IMG/VR virus record: IMGVR_UViG_3300044824_000068
Coordinates: 1-59,131 of that record
Source of the DNA: a virus
Length of the DNA stretch: 59,131 nucleotides
Strand: one strand, 5' to 3'
Shown here: positions 14,697 to 23,644 of the stretch, piece by piece
Position numbering within the stretch: position 1 is the first letter of the stretch
Layout of the letters: each line of letters begins with the position of its first letter
Notes under the pieces: model-generated
Told to the model about the DNA's origin: nothing
What the model saw: only the letters and a program-made list of their open reading frames with translations
The model's database searches: none
Made by a program: the position numbers and the translations under genes

Positions 14697-14935
14697 AAAA
14701 GTATAGTTACGATAATTGGAATCAAGTCCTCGAGCTTCTCGATGGTCTCGATAGACAGCAGCAGCTGCGCCTTATTGGCAGCATGGCAAGGAGCAATCTC
14801 CACAATTTTGTAAGACGTCTCATGGGTCGTACCGATGATCCTGCCTATTATCTTTTTAAGAGAGACGGCGAAGTAACTGAACGTTCCCAGTTCTTAAACT
14901 ACATGGAGCGTCTCGATGAAGATAATTTCAGTTAA
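14693..14935 (+). CDS. Hypothetical small protein upstream of SbcC
   Basis: 80 residues, helical and charged, overlapping both neighbours (4 bases upstream, 20 bases with sbcC). It contains LELLDGLDRQQQLRLIGSMA, resembling a short helical hairpin. No family recognised. Tight coupling suggests its product is made with SbcC. Confidence 0.55.
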   Translation: MKKYSYDNWNQVLELLDGLDRQQQLRLIGSMARSNLHNFVRRLMGRTDDPAYYLFKRDGEVTERSQFLNYMERLDEDNFS

Positions 14936-16640
14936 GATCAACAATATTCTAAGCATCGAGGACGCATATGTCGAGTTCGAAGACGCGGGACTCACGCTCG
15001 TTCAGGGGTGGAATCACGACATTGGACGAGCGAATGGTGCTGGAAAGACAGCAATCTTTAACGCTATTACATTCGCTCTGTTTGATAAACTGCCTAGAAA
15101 AATTACTGCTACAGAGATTCTTCGAAGGGGATCTAAAAGCGGAAGCGTTGAAGTGCAAGTCGAAGTTGGTGGAGATCGATACTTGGTTCGACGATCCCGT
15201 CCTAAGGGCGTCACTTTCGAGAAGTGCGGAGCAGCGCTGGCAATCACTCAAGAGGGCTGGGAACAGATTTTAAGACTGAACTACACCCAATTCATTCTAT
15301 CCATGTATGCTGCTCAGGGAACGTCCTCGAGGTTCCTATCCATCAACGATTCCGACAAGAAGCAGTTTCTGTTGCAGCTCTTAAACCTAGAAGAATTCTC
15401 ATCCTGCAAACTTATAGCGGATGGTAAGGTAAAGGCGTTGGATGTACAGCTAGTCACTCTTAAGTCTAAGATGGACTCTATCGATTCTAAGGTTGACGCC
15501 TACAAGGAATCTTTGGTGGATGAGATAGCCATTGGTAACCTTGTATCTCAAGGAAACCGGCATGTAGCAGGTTTGACAACGAAACTAGCCTCTGTGCAAT
15601 CAGTCGCAAAACCTGACCTATCTAAGTATCAGAAGCTAGAAGATGATATATCAACCAAGAAGACGGAATTCACCAGGGTGAAGGCTAGACGGGAGATGCT
15701 ACATGAACAGTACCGTAAGATCCAAAGAGGTATCAAGCCGTTCAATATGGAAACATCATGCGAGGAATGTGGATCACAACTTGATACATCTGCTGCGAAA
15801 GCTCAACATGGTAAACTATTGGATAACTGTAAGAGCGAACTTGCCACAGTTAAGGCAGAAATCGACCAGTGTGACGGCGCGCTAGCTAATGAAACTGCCG
15901 TAAATGCCCTCTCTATCAAGCTTCGAGACAAAAAGAAAGAGGAGTCGAGTGACTATGAGATCGCGTACTCCTCTACGGCCGATTTGCACGCTAAGATCGA
16001 CCTCAAGCAGCAAGAGTTGAGAGAACTAAACCTAAAACTACAAAATAACTTAGAATTACAGAGTAAGATCAAAGACCTAATGAGCTTACATGCCCAGATT
16101 GCTAACAGCGGGAGCAGCATATCGCGTGAGATTGAGCTTTACAAGACTGTTTCGGCCATGTATTCACCCACTGGAGCCCAGGCTTATATCCTTGATTCTG
16201 TTATAGAATCATTCAACGAACGCATAGTTGAATATGTAAACCTCCTATGGTCAAACTTAACATATGAACTCAAGTCTTACAAGGAAACTGTAAAGGGAGA
16301 TGTCTCTGCTAAGTTCTCTGAGCGCCTCGTAATGGACGGGGGAGAAGTCTCTATCGGTAGCTTGTCTGGTGGTGAGTTCAGGGCGCTCTCCCTATGTGTA
16401 GACTTTGCGCTTGTAGACGTGATGGAGCGTCAGTTTGGCATATCGATGTCCCCGATCATCCTAGACGAACCGTTTAATGATTTGGATCCTTCGGGCCGAG
16501 AAGTAATTGTTGAGCTCCTGGAGACCATCGCCAATAAGAGACAAGTCGTCGTTGTTGACCACGATTCAGAGACCAAGTCTATGTTTTCCAAGGTGATTAC
16601 GGTGAACAAGAGTAACGGCATCTCTGTAGTTAGCTGCTAA
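14916..16640 (+). CDS. sbcC: SbcC/Rad50-type ATPase (T4 gp46-like)
   Basis: 574 residues. Walker A is NGAGKT (about 40-45) after NILSIEDAYVEFED; a long coiled coil is interrupted by a zinc hook CEEC (about 281-284); the ABC signature is SLSGGEFRALSL (about 482) and Walker B is PIILDEPFNDLD (about 513), followed by VVVDHD. It pairs with SbcD (27740-28789) to form an ATP-dependent nuclease that processes double-strand breaks; in T4 gp46/gp47 drives recombination-dependent replication. The coiled-coil arms are short compared with bacterial SbcC (about 1,050 residues), as in other phages. The two subunits are 11 kb apart, with nucleases and replication genes between them. Confidence 0.92.
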   Translation: MKIISVKINNILSIEDAYVEFEDAGLTLVQGWNHDIGRANGAGKTAIFNAITFALFDKLPRKITATEILRRGSKSGSVEVQVEVGGDRYLVRRSRPKGVTFEKCGAALAITQEGWEQILRLNYTQFILSMYAAQGTSSRFLSINDSDKKQFLLQLLNLEEFSSCKLIADGKVKALDVQLVTLKSKMDSIDSKVDAYKESLVDEIAIGNLVSQGNRHVAGLTTKLASVQSVAKPDLSKYQKLEDDISTKKTEFTRVKARREMLHEQYRKIQRGIKPFNMETSCEECGSQLDTSAAKAQHGKLLDNCKSELATVKAEIDQCDGALANETAVNALSIKLRDKKKEESSDYEIAYSSTADLHAKIDLKQQELRELNLKLQNNLELQSKIKDLMSLHAQIANSGSSISREIELYKTVSAMYSPTGAQAYILDSVIESFNERIVEYVNLLWSNLTYELKSYKETVKGDVSAKFSERLVMDGGEVSIGSLSGGEFRALSLCVDFALVDVMERQFGISMSPIILDEPFNDLDPSGREVIVELLETIANKRQVVVVDHDSETKSMFSKVITVNKSNGISVVSC

Positions 16641-16644
16641 TTCT

Positions 16645-16650
16645 GATAAT
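16645..16650 (+). promoter_or_regulatory. Weak -10 box (GATAAT) before the proline-rich small gene
   Basis: GATAAT, then ATAGGAAG and the ATG at 16659. AGGA could also serve as a ribosome binding site, so this start may or may not be leaderless. Confidence 0.3.
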
Positions 16651-16658
16651 ATAGGAAG

Positions 16659-16967
16659 ATGCAGGACCTCATATATAAGATCCAACAACTCAAGAAGTCC
16701 CTTGCGGCTATGAAGCCAAAAGAGAATCCCCTCGTGCCTGCCCTAAATCTACCTTCAGTAAAACCCCTATCGATATCCGCCTCGTCTGGCAGCTCGGTGA
16801 AGCCACCTAAGTTGCCAGGCGTTGCTCCTGCCTCTGGTAAAGATCCAAAGAAGATGGCCGAGCAGCTTAAGAATCCTAGACCTAAGAAAGCAAAAGTAGA
16901 GATACTTAAGTTTGACGACAACGGACAGTGGAAGCTGGACAAGTTCGGCGAAGGCAATTCAGTATAA
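16659..16967 (+). CDS. Hypothetical Pro/Lys-rich small protein
   Basis: 102 residues: a short N-terminal helix (MQDLIYKIQQLKKSLAAM), a disordered Pro/Ser/Lys region (VKPPKLPGVAPASG) and a short C-terminal motif (VEILKFDDNGQWKL). No family recognised. It lies between SbcC and a homing-type nuclease. Confidence 0.5.
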   Translation: MQDLIYKIQQLKKSLAAMKPKENPLVPALNLPSVKPLSISASSGSSVKPPKLPGVAPASGKDPKKMAEQLKNPRPKKAKVEILKFDDNGQWKLDKFGEGNSV

Positions 16968-17011
16968 CCTCTTGGTGAAGAAGAGACCTATTCTTTTAAG
17001 GTTTTTTCTGG

Positions 17012-17017
17012 TATAAT
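17012..17017 (+). promoter_or_regulatory. Extended -10 promoter (TGG-TATAAT) of an endonuclease VII-like gene
   Basis: TGGTATAAT, six bases (TACTAT), then ATG at 17024. No ribosome binding site precedes the ATG. Confidence 0.55.
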
Positions 17018-17023
17018 TACTAT

Positions 17024-17524
17024 ATGAAAACATGTAGTAGTGAAAATTGTTCCCAAGTAAACCCACAACCATATTCTGCTTTTTATAAAACCGATGCTAA
17101 CATAGATGGCCATACAGGTCGCTGTATGGTTTGTATTAAATTACAACGTAATGGCAAGTATAAGAGAAATAAGAGTAAGTTTAAAAAAAGATCTGCCGAT
17201 TGGAAAAGTAAAAACGTTGATAAGGTGCAAGAAGGCAACTTACGTGATAAACATGGTGTATCTTATCAGTGGTATCAAGAGACATTAAATACTCAAAAAG
17301 AATGTTGTGCTATTTGTAAAAAGCATAAATCTCTTAACGTTAAAGATGCTAGAAATAATAAGGTAAGAAATCTTGCGGTAGATCACAACCATACAACTAA
17401 TCAGATTCGTGGATTACTTTGTTATGGTTGCAATTTAGCTCTTGGCATGTTAAAGGACAACATTGAGTCAGCACAGAATTTGGTAGAATATCTACGGTTT
17501 TATGAAGAAAAAGATAAAATATAA
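17024..17524 (+). CDS. Endonuclease VII-like HNH nuclease (homing type)
   Basis: 166 residues. The C-terminal half has the recombination endonuclease VII pattern: HGVSYQWYQETL, CCAICKKH, LAVDHNHTTNQIRGLLC, CNLALGML. The N-terminus has a CxxC-type cluster (CSSENCSQ, later CMVC) and a very basic linker. T4 endonuclease VII resolves DNA junctions, but free-standing copies in phages often act as homing nucleases. Two related genes are at 27227 and 58652. The gene is distinctly AT-rich compared with its neighbours, and has its own promoter, both fitting a mobile origin. Confidence 0.85.
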   Translation: MKTCSSENCSQVNPQPYSAFYKTDANIDGHTGRCMVCIKLQRNGKYKRNKSKFKKRSADWKSKNVDKVQEGNLRDKHGVSYQWYQETLNTQKECCAICKKHKSLNVKDARNNKVRNLAVDHNHTTNQIRGLLCYGCNLALGMLKDNIESAQNLVEYLRFYEEKDKI

Positions 17525-18077
17525 TCAAGAGTCTGCAATCAGAGGGGCTTTGCGTAGAGCTTTTTCTCGTTCTCCGTTAGTTAGAGAGGTTTTAGAAGAA
17601 TCTCGCCAAGAGTTTCCTCGTTATAAGAAGGACGGAACTCGTCATAAGAAAAACTGGGTAAAAAGACAGTGCCAAGTCTGCAACCAATGGGTCTCTAGCA
17701 GCCATATTGCAGTTGACCACATTGATCCTGTCATATCTGTTGCACGTGGTAAAGAAGACTGGAATACCTTTGTGGACCGACTATGGTGCAATACCTTAGG
17801 AAAGGCTAATCTGCAGCGTATATGCGATACGTGTCACGACGCCAAGACACAGGGTGAAAGAATAGCTCGTCTTACTATCCAGTATACTCAAGAGTTAGAT
17901 CAAATTGAGAATGAGCTGAATTCTATGTTCAGTTCCTCTTGCATTCCTAGAGACGTGGCATCTGCCTCGTATAAAAAGTGGAAGAAGGAGTTGTCAAAAT
18001 ATATCGCCAAGAAGAAGACTAAAGGGCTGGAACAGATAGTACAAAGAGCTCAGAGATTAAAAGACAAACTGAAATAA
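17502..18077 (+). CDS. HNH endonuclease
   Basis: 191 residues, overlapping the previous nuclease by 23 bases. HNH core: CQVCNQWVSSSHIAVDHIDP, then NLQRICDTCHDAKT, with the zinc-binding CxxC pairs in place. The C-terminal 70 residues form a charged helix. Two different HNH-fold nucleases side by side, between SbcC and a virion-type gene, look like a homing-gene hotspot. Confidence 0.85.
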   Translation: MKKKIKYNQESAIRGALRRAFSRSPLVREVLEESRQEFPRYKKDGTRHKKNWVKRQCQVCNQWVSSSHIAVDHIDPVISVARGKEDWNTFVDRLWCNTLGKANLQRICDTCHDAKTQGERIARLTIQYTQELDQIENELNSMFSSSCIPRDVASASYKKWKKELSKYIAKKKTKGLEQIVQRAQRLKDKLK

Positions 18078-18086
18078 GGAGTACGC

Positions 18087-18377
18087 ATGGCTGATGTAAA
18101 GAAGGTTCTTTCTAAGAGTTTCGTTGATAACCACGAGAATGTCACTGAGGACGTTGCAGCTGACCTTATTGTCAAGGCCGAGATAAAGGTTAAAGACATC
18201 AAGGAAGAGAGGGCCGCCGATGGTAAGTTGGAGCAGGCCAAGCAGATCGTGAAGGATCTAAATGGCGCCTACACGAGTGCCATCAAGTATGAGCAGGCCA
18301 AGATCGCCTTCCTTATCGAGAAGATCGAAGAGATCCAAAGTGGCGACGTTAACACCAGCTCAGGTGCTAACTCCTGA
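18087..18377 (+). CDS. Hypothetical helical small protein
   Basis: 96 residues with a good Shine-Dalgarno (AAGGAG) upstream. The sequence is an almost continuous charged helix, and the segment LEQAKQIVKDLNGAYTSAIKYEQAK carries a partial internal repeat (EQAK twice). It is probably a coiled-coil protein. No family recognised; it lies just upstream of a probably abundant protein. Confidence 0.6.
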   Translation: MADVKKVLSKSFVDNHENVTEDVAADLIVKAEIKVKDIKEERAADGKLEQAKQIVKDLNGAYTSAIKYEQAKIAFLIEKIEEIQSGDVNTSSGANS

Positions 18378-18383
18378 TAGAAT
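18378..18383 (+). promoter_or_regulatory. Extended -10 promoter (TGA-TAGAAT) of the 284-residue protein
   Basis: TGATAGAAT is followed by a 28-base leader with a strong AAGGAG site before the ATG at 18412. Together with the terminator at 19288 it forms a complete single-gene unit. Confidence 0.55.
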
Positions 18384-18411
18384 AAGGTCTACTTAGTTTT
18401 AAGGAGACTTT

Positions 18412-19266
18412 ATGAGCTTACGTGATTCCTACTTCAACGGTCCTAATGGGATCCAGCAGCAGATGGATGCCGCTTTTGCCAACGGTATGGCCTATGTAGG
18501 CGTCGGTGGCAACGATACATCCACCCTATCCTTAGGGGATAGAAACGGTTCTAACTTAGGTGCAGGTAGTGGTCAACCAGGCTTATACTTCACTTATGCA
18601 ACTCCGTCTGCAAACTATGTAATGTGGTTTTTAGTTAACGGTGAGATTGCTCCAAGTGTAGCCGGTTCGTTGATTCAAGTTCCAATCTTAAGTGGTGACA
18701 ACGCAACAGCTGTTGCAGCCAAGATTGCTAACGCAATGAACGCAGCTGCAGGTGCACCTTTCTCTGCCATCTCTGCTGCTTCAGTAGTATCCATGACGGA
18801 TAGTGCCTCTGGCGTAGCAATCCTTCCTGTCTCTGCCGGAACATTGGGTGGAACTGCGTCGGTTGCCCAGGTAACTGCTGGTATCGCTCCGACAGGTGTT
18901 TACTCAACGTTGCAAGCTGGTCTTCAGCAAGCTGCTGCCGGCGGCAAGCAAGACTTTAGAGTGGTAACTATGGGAACTGGTAACATGAATACCGCCATCT
19001 TAAGATCCAGCAATGGTAACAACCTTGCGCTCAGATCTTTCTTTGCCGGGATTCATCAAGCTCTAGCTAATCAGGAGATTTATAATTATCAAGTTCGCTT
19101 GCAGTTGGACATCAGCACAAACTCTTCAACAAACGTAATTTTTAACTTTGGTTTTGCTCGTCGTTTCGCCCACGCTCCAGTAAACCTTGACTCATTAACT
19201 TGTCCTGCTAGTACCTGCGCATCCCCTTGGGATGGTTACGGTGGAGCCGGATCAGAAGCATTCTAA
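18412..19266 (+). CDS. Probable virion protein, single-gene transcription unit
   Basis: 284 residues, rich in Ala, Gly, Ser and Asn, with the small-residue, beta-strand composition of phage capsid or decoration proteins (GNDTSTLSLGDRNGSNLG, later SVAQVTAGIAPTG). The C-terminus has two Cys flanking a short loop (LTCPASTCASPW) and ends in GYGGAGSEAF. It has its own promoter, a strong ribosome binding site and a perfect terminator, which suggests high independent expression. It is far from the main head cluster. I cannot name the family. Confidence 0.6.
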   Translation: MSLRDSYFNGPNGIQQQMDAAFANGMAYVGVGGNDTSTLSLGDRNGSNLGAGSGQPGLYFTYATPSANYVMWFLVNGEIAPSVAGSLIQVPILSGDNATAVAAKIANAMNAAAGAPFSAISAASVVSMTDSASGVAILPVSAGTLGGTASVAQVTAGIAPTGVYSTLQAGLQQAAAGGKQDFRVVTMGTGNMNTAILRSSNGNNLALRSFFAGIHQALANQEIYNYQVRLQLDISTNSSTNVIFNFGFARRFAHAPVNLDSLTCPASTCASPWDGYGGAGSEAF

Positions 19267-19287
19267 TCTCAAATCAAACTGATAAGA

Positions 19288-19319
19288 GGCCATGGTTTAC
19301 CCCATGGCCTTTTTTATTT
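19288..19319 (+). terminator. Rho-independent terminator
   Basis: Perfect 8-base stem GGCCATGG (19288-19295) with CCATGGCC (19302-19309), loop TTTACC, then TTTTTTATTT. It ends the 18412-19266 transcript just before the polymerase promoter. Confidence 0.93.
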
Positions 19320-19320
19320 G

Positions 19321-19326
19321 TATAAT
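19321..19326 (+). promoter_or_regulatory. -10 promoter (TATAAT) of the DNA polymerase gene
   Basis: TATAAT begins two bases after the terminator T-run and is followed by six bases (CTGTGC) and the ATG at 19333. This sets the true start of the polymerase gene and implies a leaderless mRNA. Confidence 0.6.
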
Positions 19327-19332
19327 CTGTGC

Positions 19333-22300
19333 ATGGCAAGATTCAAGGAACCAGCACAACTTCACAACCACAGCAAATATTCACTTCTAGATGCAGTACC
19401 TTCGCCCGAAGAGTGGGTTGCTTGGTGTCTGGAATCCGGTACTCCGGCTTTAGCGATCACGGATCATGGCACGGCCATTTCCATGTACGATGCTCTGAAG
19501 GCTAAAGATTTCATCAAGGCCTATAATACTAATAAGGTCGACGAACTCGTTCAAGAGTACACAGAAGCCAAAGGTCCTTCCAAACTCACATCTGAAGAGA
19601 CCAAGAAGTGGCAAAAAGAGAATAAGGTTGTCATTGATGCATTCGTCAATGCCAATTACACTCCACATCCTGTAGACGCAGTTACACTCATTCCAGCAGT
19701 TGAACTCTATGTCAAACTGAACGCTGAAGATAAAAGTCATTATCACATCACTGCATGGGCAGCAAGCACAGAGGGATATCACAACCTCATGAAGCTGTCA
19801 TCTATAGCCTACAACGATACCGTGTCGTTCTTTGGTTCTGTCAAGGCCCGCGTCACGTTTGATCAGATCAAGCAATATAAGAAAGGCATTAAATTTGGCA
19901 CAGGATGTATTGCAGGTCCGATTGGTAAAGCCTTCTGGGATAACGATAGAGCGCTTGCGGAAGAGCGATTCCTTATGTATCGCGAAATTTTTGGTGAAGA
20001 ACTATACATCGAGTTCCATTGTAACGATGTCACTCATAACTTTAATAAACAAACTGGAGGTTTTGACCCTATCCCAGGCGACGAATGCTCTTGTGATGGT
20101 AATAAACAAAAACACTATAACCTCTTTCTCAGGGACATGGTTGATAAATACGGGGGCAAGCCTATTCCCGTAACCGATGCTCATTTTATTGCACCGGAGG
20201 ACAAGGTAATCCAGGATTGTCTTCTTAAGAATGGTAATTCAAATGGCTGGTACTTTTATGAGTCGTATCATCAATTAAGAGCGGAGCAAATGTATGATAA
20301 ACTCAGAGCGCATCTTGGAGAGTGGCTTAGCGAGGGAAGATTTGAATCATGGATCGAGAACACTTTTGAGGTGGCGAATAGCGCAAAAAATATTAGTGTC
20401 TCTTTCGATTACCACCTGCCAAGAGTCGCTATCCCGGACCACATCCAGGAGAAAACTCCTGATTATGATAGACAAACTTATTTTTACATGATGGAGCTCA
20501 TTAAGGAGCACGGCCGTTGGAATAACGATCCAACCTATATCGCCCGCTTCAAGCAAGAAGTGGACGTCATCATGAAGAACGAGAAATTAAACTTCATACC
20601 TTACTTCCTCATCTATGAAGATATCGGTAGGTTTGCTAGGTCTCAAGGCATCCTTCAGAACATTGCACGTGGTTCTGCAGGTGGCTCTCTACTGAGCTAT
20701 TATCTCAAGATTATCCATGTTGACCCTATCAAGGCCAACCTACCGTTCGAACGGTTCCTGTCCCATGCTCGTATCAGAGCTGGATCGTTCCCCGACATCG
20801 ATGCCGACATCGGTGACCGCGCGCGGTCACTCATCATGGATTATCTCCGTAAGAAGTATGGCGCTGGGTTTGCCCAGATCTCTACGTTCCAGAAGATGAA
20901 AACGAAGAACGCCATCAAGGATGCGATGTTTGCGGTTTATGGCAGAAATCGTAACGACGTAGAGGTTAAGTTCATCTGCGATTCTATCCCAGACTCTCCA
21001 CAGGGCACGGACGAGTATGACTTCTTGTATGGTGGAACTGACCAGGAAGGCAACTACAATGCTGGACAGGTAGAGATCAATAAGAATTTGGCCAACTTCT
21101 TCGCTACGTATCCTGACGTCGAGAAGATGGTGAAGAAGCTCATCGGTACGATCCGCGGCTGGTCTCGTCACGCTTCTGCTTTCGTCATATCCACGTTGGA
21201 TCTCTCTGCAGAGCGCGTTCCCACGATGGTGATGAAGGACAAGGAACTAGGTGATATTGTCTGTACGCAGTACGATGCTAGCATGGTTGAGAAATGTAAC
21301 CTGGTCAAGGCTGATATCTTAGGTATCAAGACTCTCACGGCGGTATCTGACTGTGTGGCTCTCGTACAAGACAAGATAGATTATCTGCAGGAAGAGCAGG
21401 GTGTACCGCTCATCTATAGGTTGCCTGAATCCGAAGCAGTGTACGCTGACTTCTACAACAAAGATACAGATTCGTCATTCCAGTTTAACACCGAGTTGAT
21501 TAAGGGCTATATCCAGGAGTTCTGCCCTACTAAGCGTGCAGATCTTATGGCCATGACGGCGCTATGTCGTCCTGGCGCATTAGATGCCCCTCTTTACGAT
21601 ACTACTGCCGCTCAGTATTACATGGACGTGCGCAATGGGAAGCGCGACATAGAATATCTGCACCAAGACTTACAGCCCATAATCGAGTTTAGCAACGGCG
21701 TCTTTGTCTACCAAGAAGAAGTCATGCGATTCCTGGTAGAGGTTGCTGGCTACTCTTGGGAGCAATCAGACCTTATCCGTGGCGCTATTGCCAAGAAGAA
21801 GGGTGACGTCATCATGAACACCTTCGACAGGATCCGCGCTTCTTGCAGGTCCAGAGGATGGAATGATGATGCCATAGAAACAGTGTGTCAGCAGATTCAA
21901 GCCTTCTCAAGGTACTCATTTAACAAGTCGCACTCGTATGCGTATGCAGAATTGGGATATATCACAATGTATCTCAAGCATCACCACCCGTTCGAGTGGT
22001 GGGCAAGCGTTCTCAACGTCTATATTGACGATGAGACGAAGGTTCGCCAGTACATGTCTAAACTGGGTCCCATCGTAAGACCGCCGTCGTTAAAGTACCC
22101 AACGAACAAGTTTGAGGTAAGAGAGATCGACGGGGAGAGATGCATTGTTACCCCGCTCTCTGCTATCAAAGGTGTTGGTCCCGCTGTCGTTAGGGAACTC
22201 TGCGCAAAGGGACCCTTCCCAACACTAGAAGACTTCGTAAAGAGAATCGACCACGCAAAGGTCAACTCAGGAGGCATCTCCTATCTCCTTAAGGGAAGAG

Positions 22301-22887
22301 CTGCCGACGACATGATGGACATGTCTATCCCAGATTACGGTCAGCGTAGAGAAGCGTTCATAGAGACGTATAAGAAGTTAAGAGGTAAGGAGATCAAGCT
22401 TCAACCAGAAGTGTTCCAATTTGACCCATTATCTATCTTCCTTATGGAGAAAGAATATAACCAAGCGTTCAATAAGAATCTTCTCTCTGATAAAGCTATC
22501 GTTAATATCATCAAGGGCAGATGGCCAGCTCTTATAGAGACAGGTCGACCCGGTATCCCTCTGCTTATGGGAAACACACCGGTCTTATCGACAATCAAGG
22601 TTGCTGAAGGTTTAGTTAAGCAGGAATGCGATAAAGAGGTGGGAATGATTCTTCTATATGAGTCGTCTTCGTTCTCTAAGGGCGTCTCAAAGAAGACCGG
22701 CAAACCTTGGTCTAAGGTCGCTGTCTTCTTGTCTGACGGCTTTACCACTCTAGAATGCACATACTGGGATAAAAAGTCAGCACTCGGTTGGGCTAAGAAC
22801 AGTATCGTATATGTGCGTGGTAAGCTGAAACCAGGCTGGAAAACTCCAGTGAGCTTACAAATAAGTGAGATCGAAAGGATCGAGTAA
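19333..22887 (+). CDS. dnaE: DNA polymerase III alpha subunit (C-family, DnaE type)
   Basis: 1184 residues, typical for DnaE. The N-terminal PHP domain has HNHSKYSLLD (11-20) and ITDHG (about 42-46). The polymerase core has ARGSAGGSLL and the catalytic FPDIDADIGD (about 484-493), GWSRHASAFVIS, and FNKSHSYAYAELGYITMYL (about 862). Tandem helix-hairpin-helix (IKGVGPAVVREL) and an OB-fold region (VGMILLYESS) follow. It synthesises DNA at the phage fork. It has no inserted 3'-5' exonuclease, so proofreading would come from the PHP domain or a separate protein (candidate at 42831). The start at 19333 is chosen because the frame upstream overlaps the -10 box. Phages with their own C-family replicase are a minority. 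Confidence 0.95.
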   Translation: MARFKEPAQLHNHSKYSLLDAVPSPEEWVAWCLESGTPALAITDHGTAISMYDALKAKDFIKAYNTNKVDELVQEYTEAKGPSKLTSEETKKWQKENKVVIDAFVNANYTPHPVDAVTLIPAVELYVKLNAEDKSHYHITAWAASTEGYHNLMKLSSIAYNDTVSFFGSVKARVTFDQIKQYKKGIKFGTGCIAGPIGKAFWDNDRALAEERFLMYREIFGEELYIEFHCNDVTHNFNKQTGGFDPIPGDECSCDGNKQKHYNLFLRDMVDKYGGKPIPVTDAHFIAPEDKVIQDCLLKNGNSNGWYFYESYHQLRAEQMYDKLRAHLGEWLSEGRFESWIENTFEVANSAKNISVSFDYHLPRVAIPDHIQEKTPDYDRQTYFYMMELIKEHGRWNNDPTYIARFKQEVDVIMKNEKLNFIPYFLIYEDIGRFARSQGILQNIARGSAGGSLLSYYLKIIHVDPIKANLPFERFLSHARIRAGSFPDIDADIGDRARSLIMDYLRKKYGAGFAQISTFQKMKTKNAIKDAMFAVYGRNRNDVEVKFICDSIPDSPQGTDEYDFLYGGTDQEGNYNAGQVEINKNLANFFATYPDVEKMVKKLIGTIRGWSRHASAFVISTLDLSAERVPTMVMKDKELGDIVCTQYDASMVEKCNLVKADILGIKTLTAVSDCVALVQDKIDYLQEEQGVPLIYRLPESEAVYADFYNKDTDSSFQFNTELIKGYIQEFCPTKRADLMAMTALCRPGALDAPLYDTTAAQYYMDVRNGKRDIEYLHQDLQPIIEFSNGVFVYQEEVMRFLVEVAGYSWEQSDLIRGAIAKKKGDVIMNTFDRIRASCRSRGWNDDAIETVCQQIQAFSRYSFNKSHSYAYAELGYITMYLKHHHPFEWWASVLNVYIDDETKVRQYMSKLGPIVRPPSLKYPTNKFEVREIDGERCIVTPLSAIKGVGPAVVRELCAKGPFPTLEDFVKRIDHAKVNSGGISYLLKGRAADDMMDMSIPDYGQRREAFIETYKKLRGKEIKLQPEVFQFDPLSIFLMEKEYNQAFNKNLLSDKAIVNIIKGRWPALIETGRPGIPLLMGNTPVLSTIKVAEGLVKQECDKEVGMILLYESSSFSKGVSKKTGKPWSKVAVFLSDGFTTLECTYWDKKSALGWAKNSIVYVRGKLKPGWKTPVSLQISEIERIE

Positions 22888-22930
22888 CCAAGGAAATTGA
22901 TTACAAGTATTATAGCAACAGGAGAATACA

Positions 22931-23440
22931 ATGGCAAAATTCGTAGTAGTTAAACAAGCACCGGCAACCCTAGAGAAGGGCGAGATCGTTATCGGTCAGC
23001 CAGACTTCATGGAGCAAATCGTTGCCAACCAGAAGAAGGCACCAAGGCACCAGCAAACCGCTCTTAACCATATGAGAGAAGTATTGAGCTCCATTGGTCA
23101 AAAGTACGATCCTGACATGAACGTGTTCAAGATCAGGCTCGTTAATTATGAGGGTTTGGCATTCAAGTCTAACGAGGATATCTCTGCTATTATAGTGAGA
23201 CTTCTCAAGAATGAGTATCCTGCAATATTTGACCGATACCTAGACCATCAACTCAAGAATAGACCCATCAACACTAAGTTGATCTATTATGTGGGTGATT
23301 TCACTACAACTGGACCCTTCTACAAGGCCGGTCTCGATCTTCTCGAAGAGAAAGATATAGAGTCCTACATGACTGGAAAGCCTAAGAAGACAGTTGGCAA
23401 ACCGGCGGTAACAGATGAAGAAGCCAATTCAAGAAACTAA
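22931..23440 (+). CDS. Hypothetical protein between polymerase and SSB
   Basis: 169 residues with AGGAG before the ATG. The middle looks like a compact alpha/beta domain (FKIRLVNYEGLAFKSNEDI, then KLIYYVGDFTTTG), and the C-terminal tail is Lys-rich and disordered (TGKPKKTVGKPAV). No family recognised. Its location suggests a replisome accessory role, without motif support. Confidence 0.6.
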   Translation: MAKFVVVKQAPATLEKGEIVIGQPDFMEQIVANQKKAPRHQQTALNHMREVLSSIGQKYDPDMNVFKIRLVNYEGLAFKSNEDISAIIVRLLKNEYPAIFDRYLDHQLKNRPINTKLIYYVGDFTTTGPFYKAGLDLLEEKDIESYMTGKPKKTVGKPAVTDEEANSRN

Positions 23441-23564
23441 TAGTGAAAACTGTATTGAATGCGATTATCCGACTGCTGAAGAGTGCATTCATTGCAGTGA
23501 TGCTGTTTGCAATGACTGCATAGACATGCACAACGAATACGAACTTCACCCGCCGGAAGAATAA
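23415..23564 (+). CDS. Tiny zinc-finger (B-box-like) protein
   Basis: A 49-codon gene overlapping the previous one by 26 bases. It encodes a dense set of metal ligands: CIECDYP, CIHCSDAVC, CIDMHNEYELH, that is C-x2-C-x6-C-x2-C-x4-C-x2-C with two His near the end, close to the spacing of B-box zinc fingers. There is a hairpin (CACGATTGTCGTG) shortly after the stop. So many spaced Cys are unlikely by chance, so I regard it as a real gene too short for most finders. Confidence 0.6.
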   Translation: MKKPIQETNSENCIECDYPTAEECIHCSDAVCNDCIDMHNEYELHPPEE

Positions 23565-23593
23565 AATTTTTCACGATTGTCGTGGAAATGTGG

Positions 23594-23599
23594 TATAAT
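23594..23599 (+). promoter_or_regulatory. Extended -10 promoter (TGG-TATAAT) of the SSB operon
   Basis: TGGTATAAT at 23591-23599 lies 45 bases before the SSB start at 23645, with ATGGAGAAAAT acting as the ribosome binding region. A small hairpin precedes the box. Confidence 0.6.
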
Positions 23600-23644
23600 G
23601 GATGTACGCCAATATTGGCCTTTAATGTAACCTATGGAGAAAAT

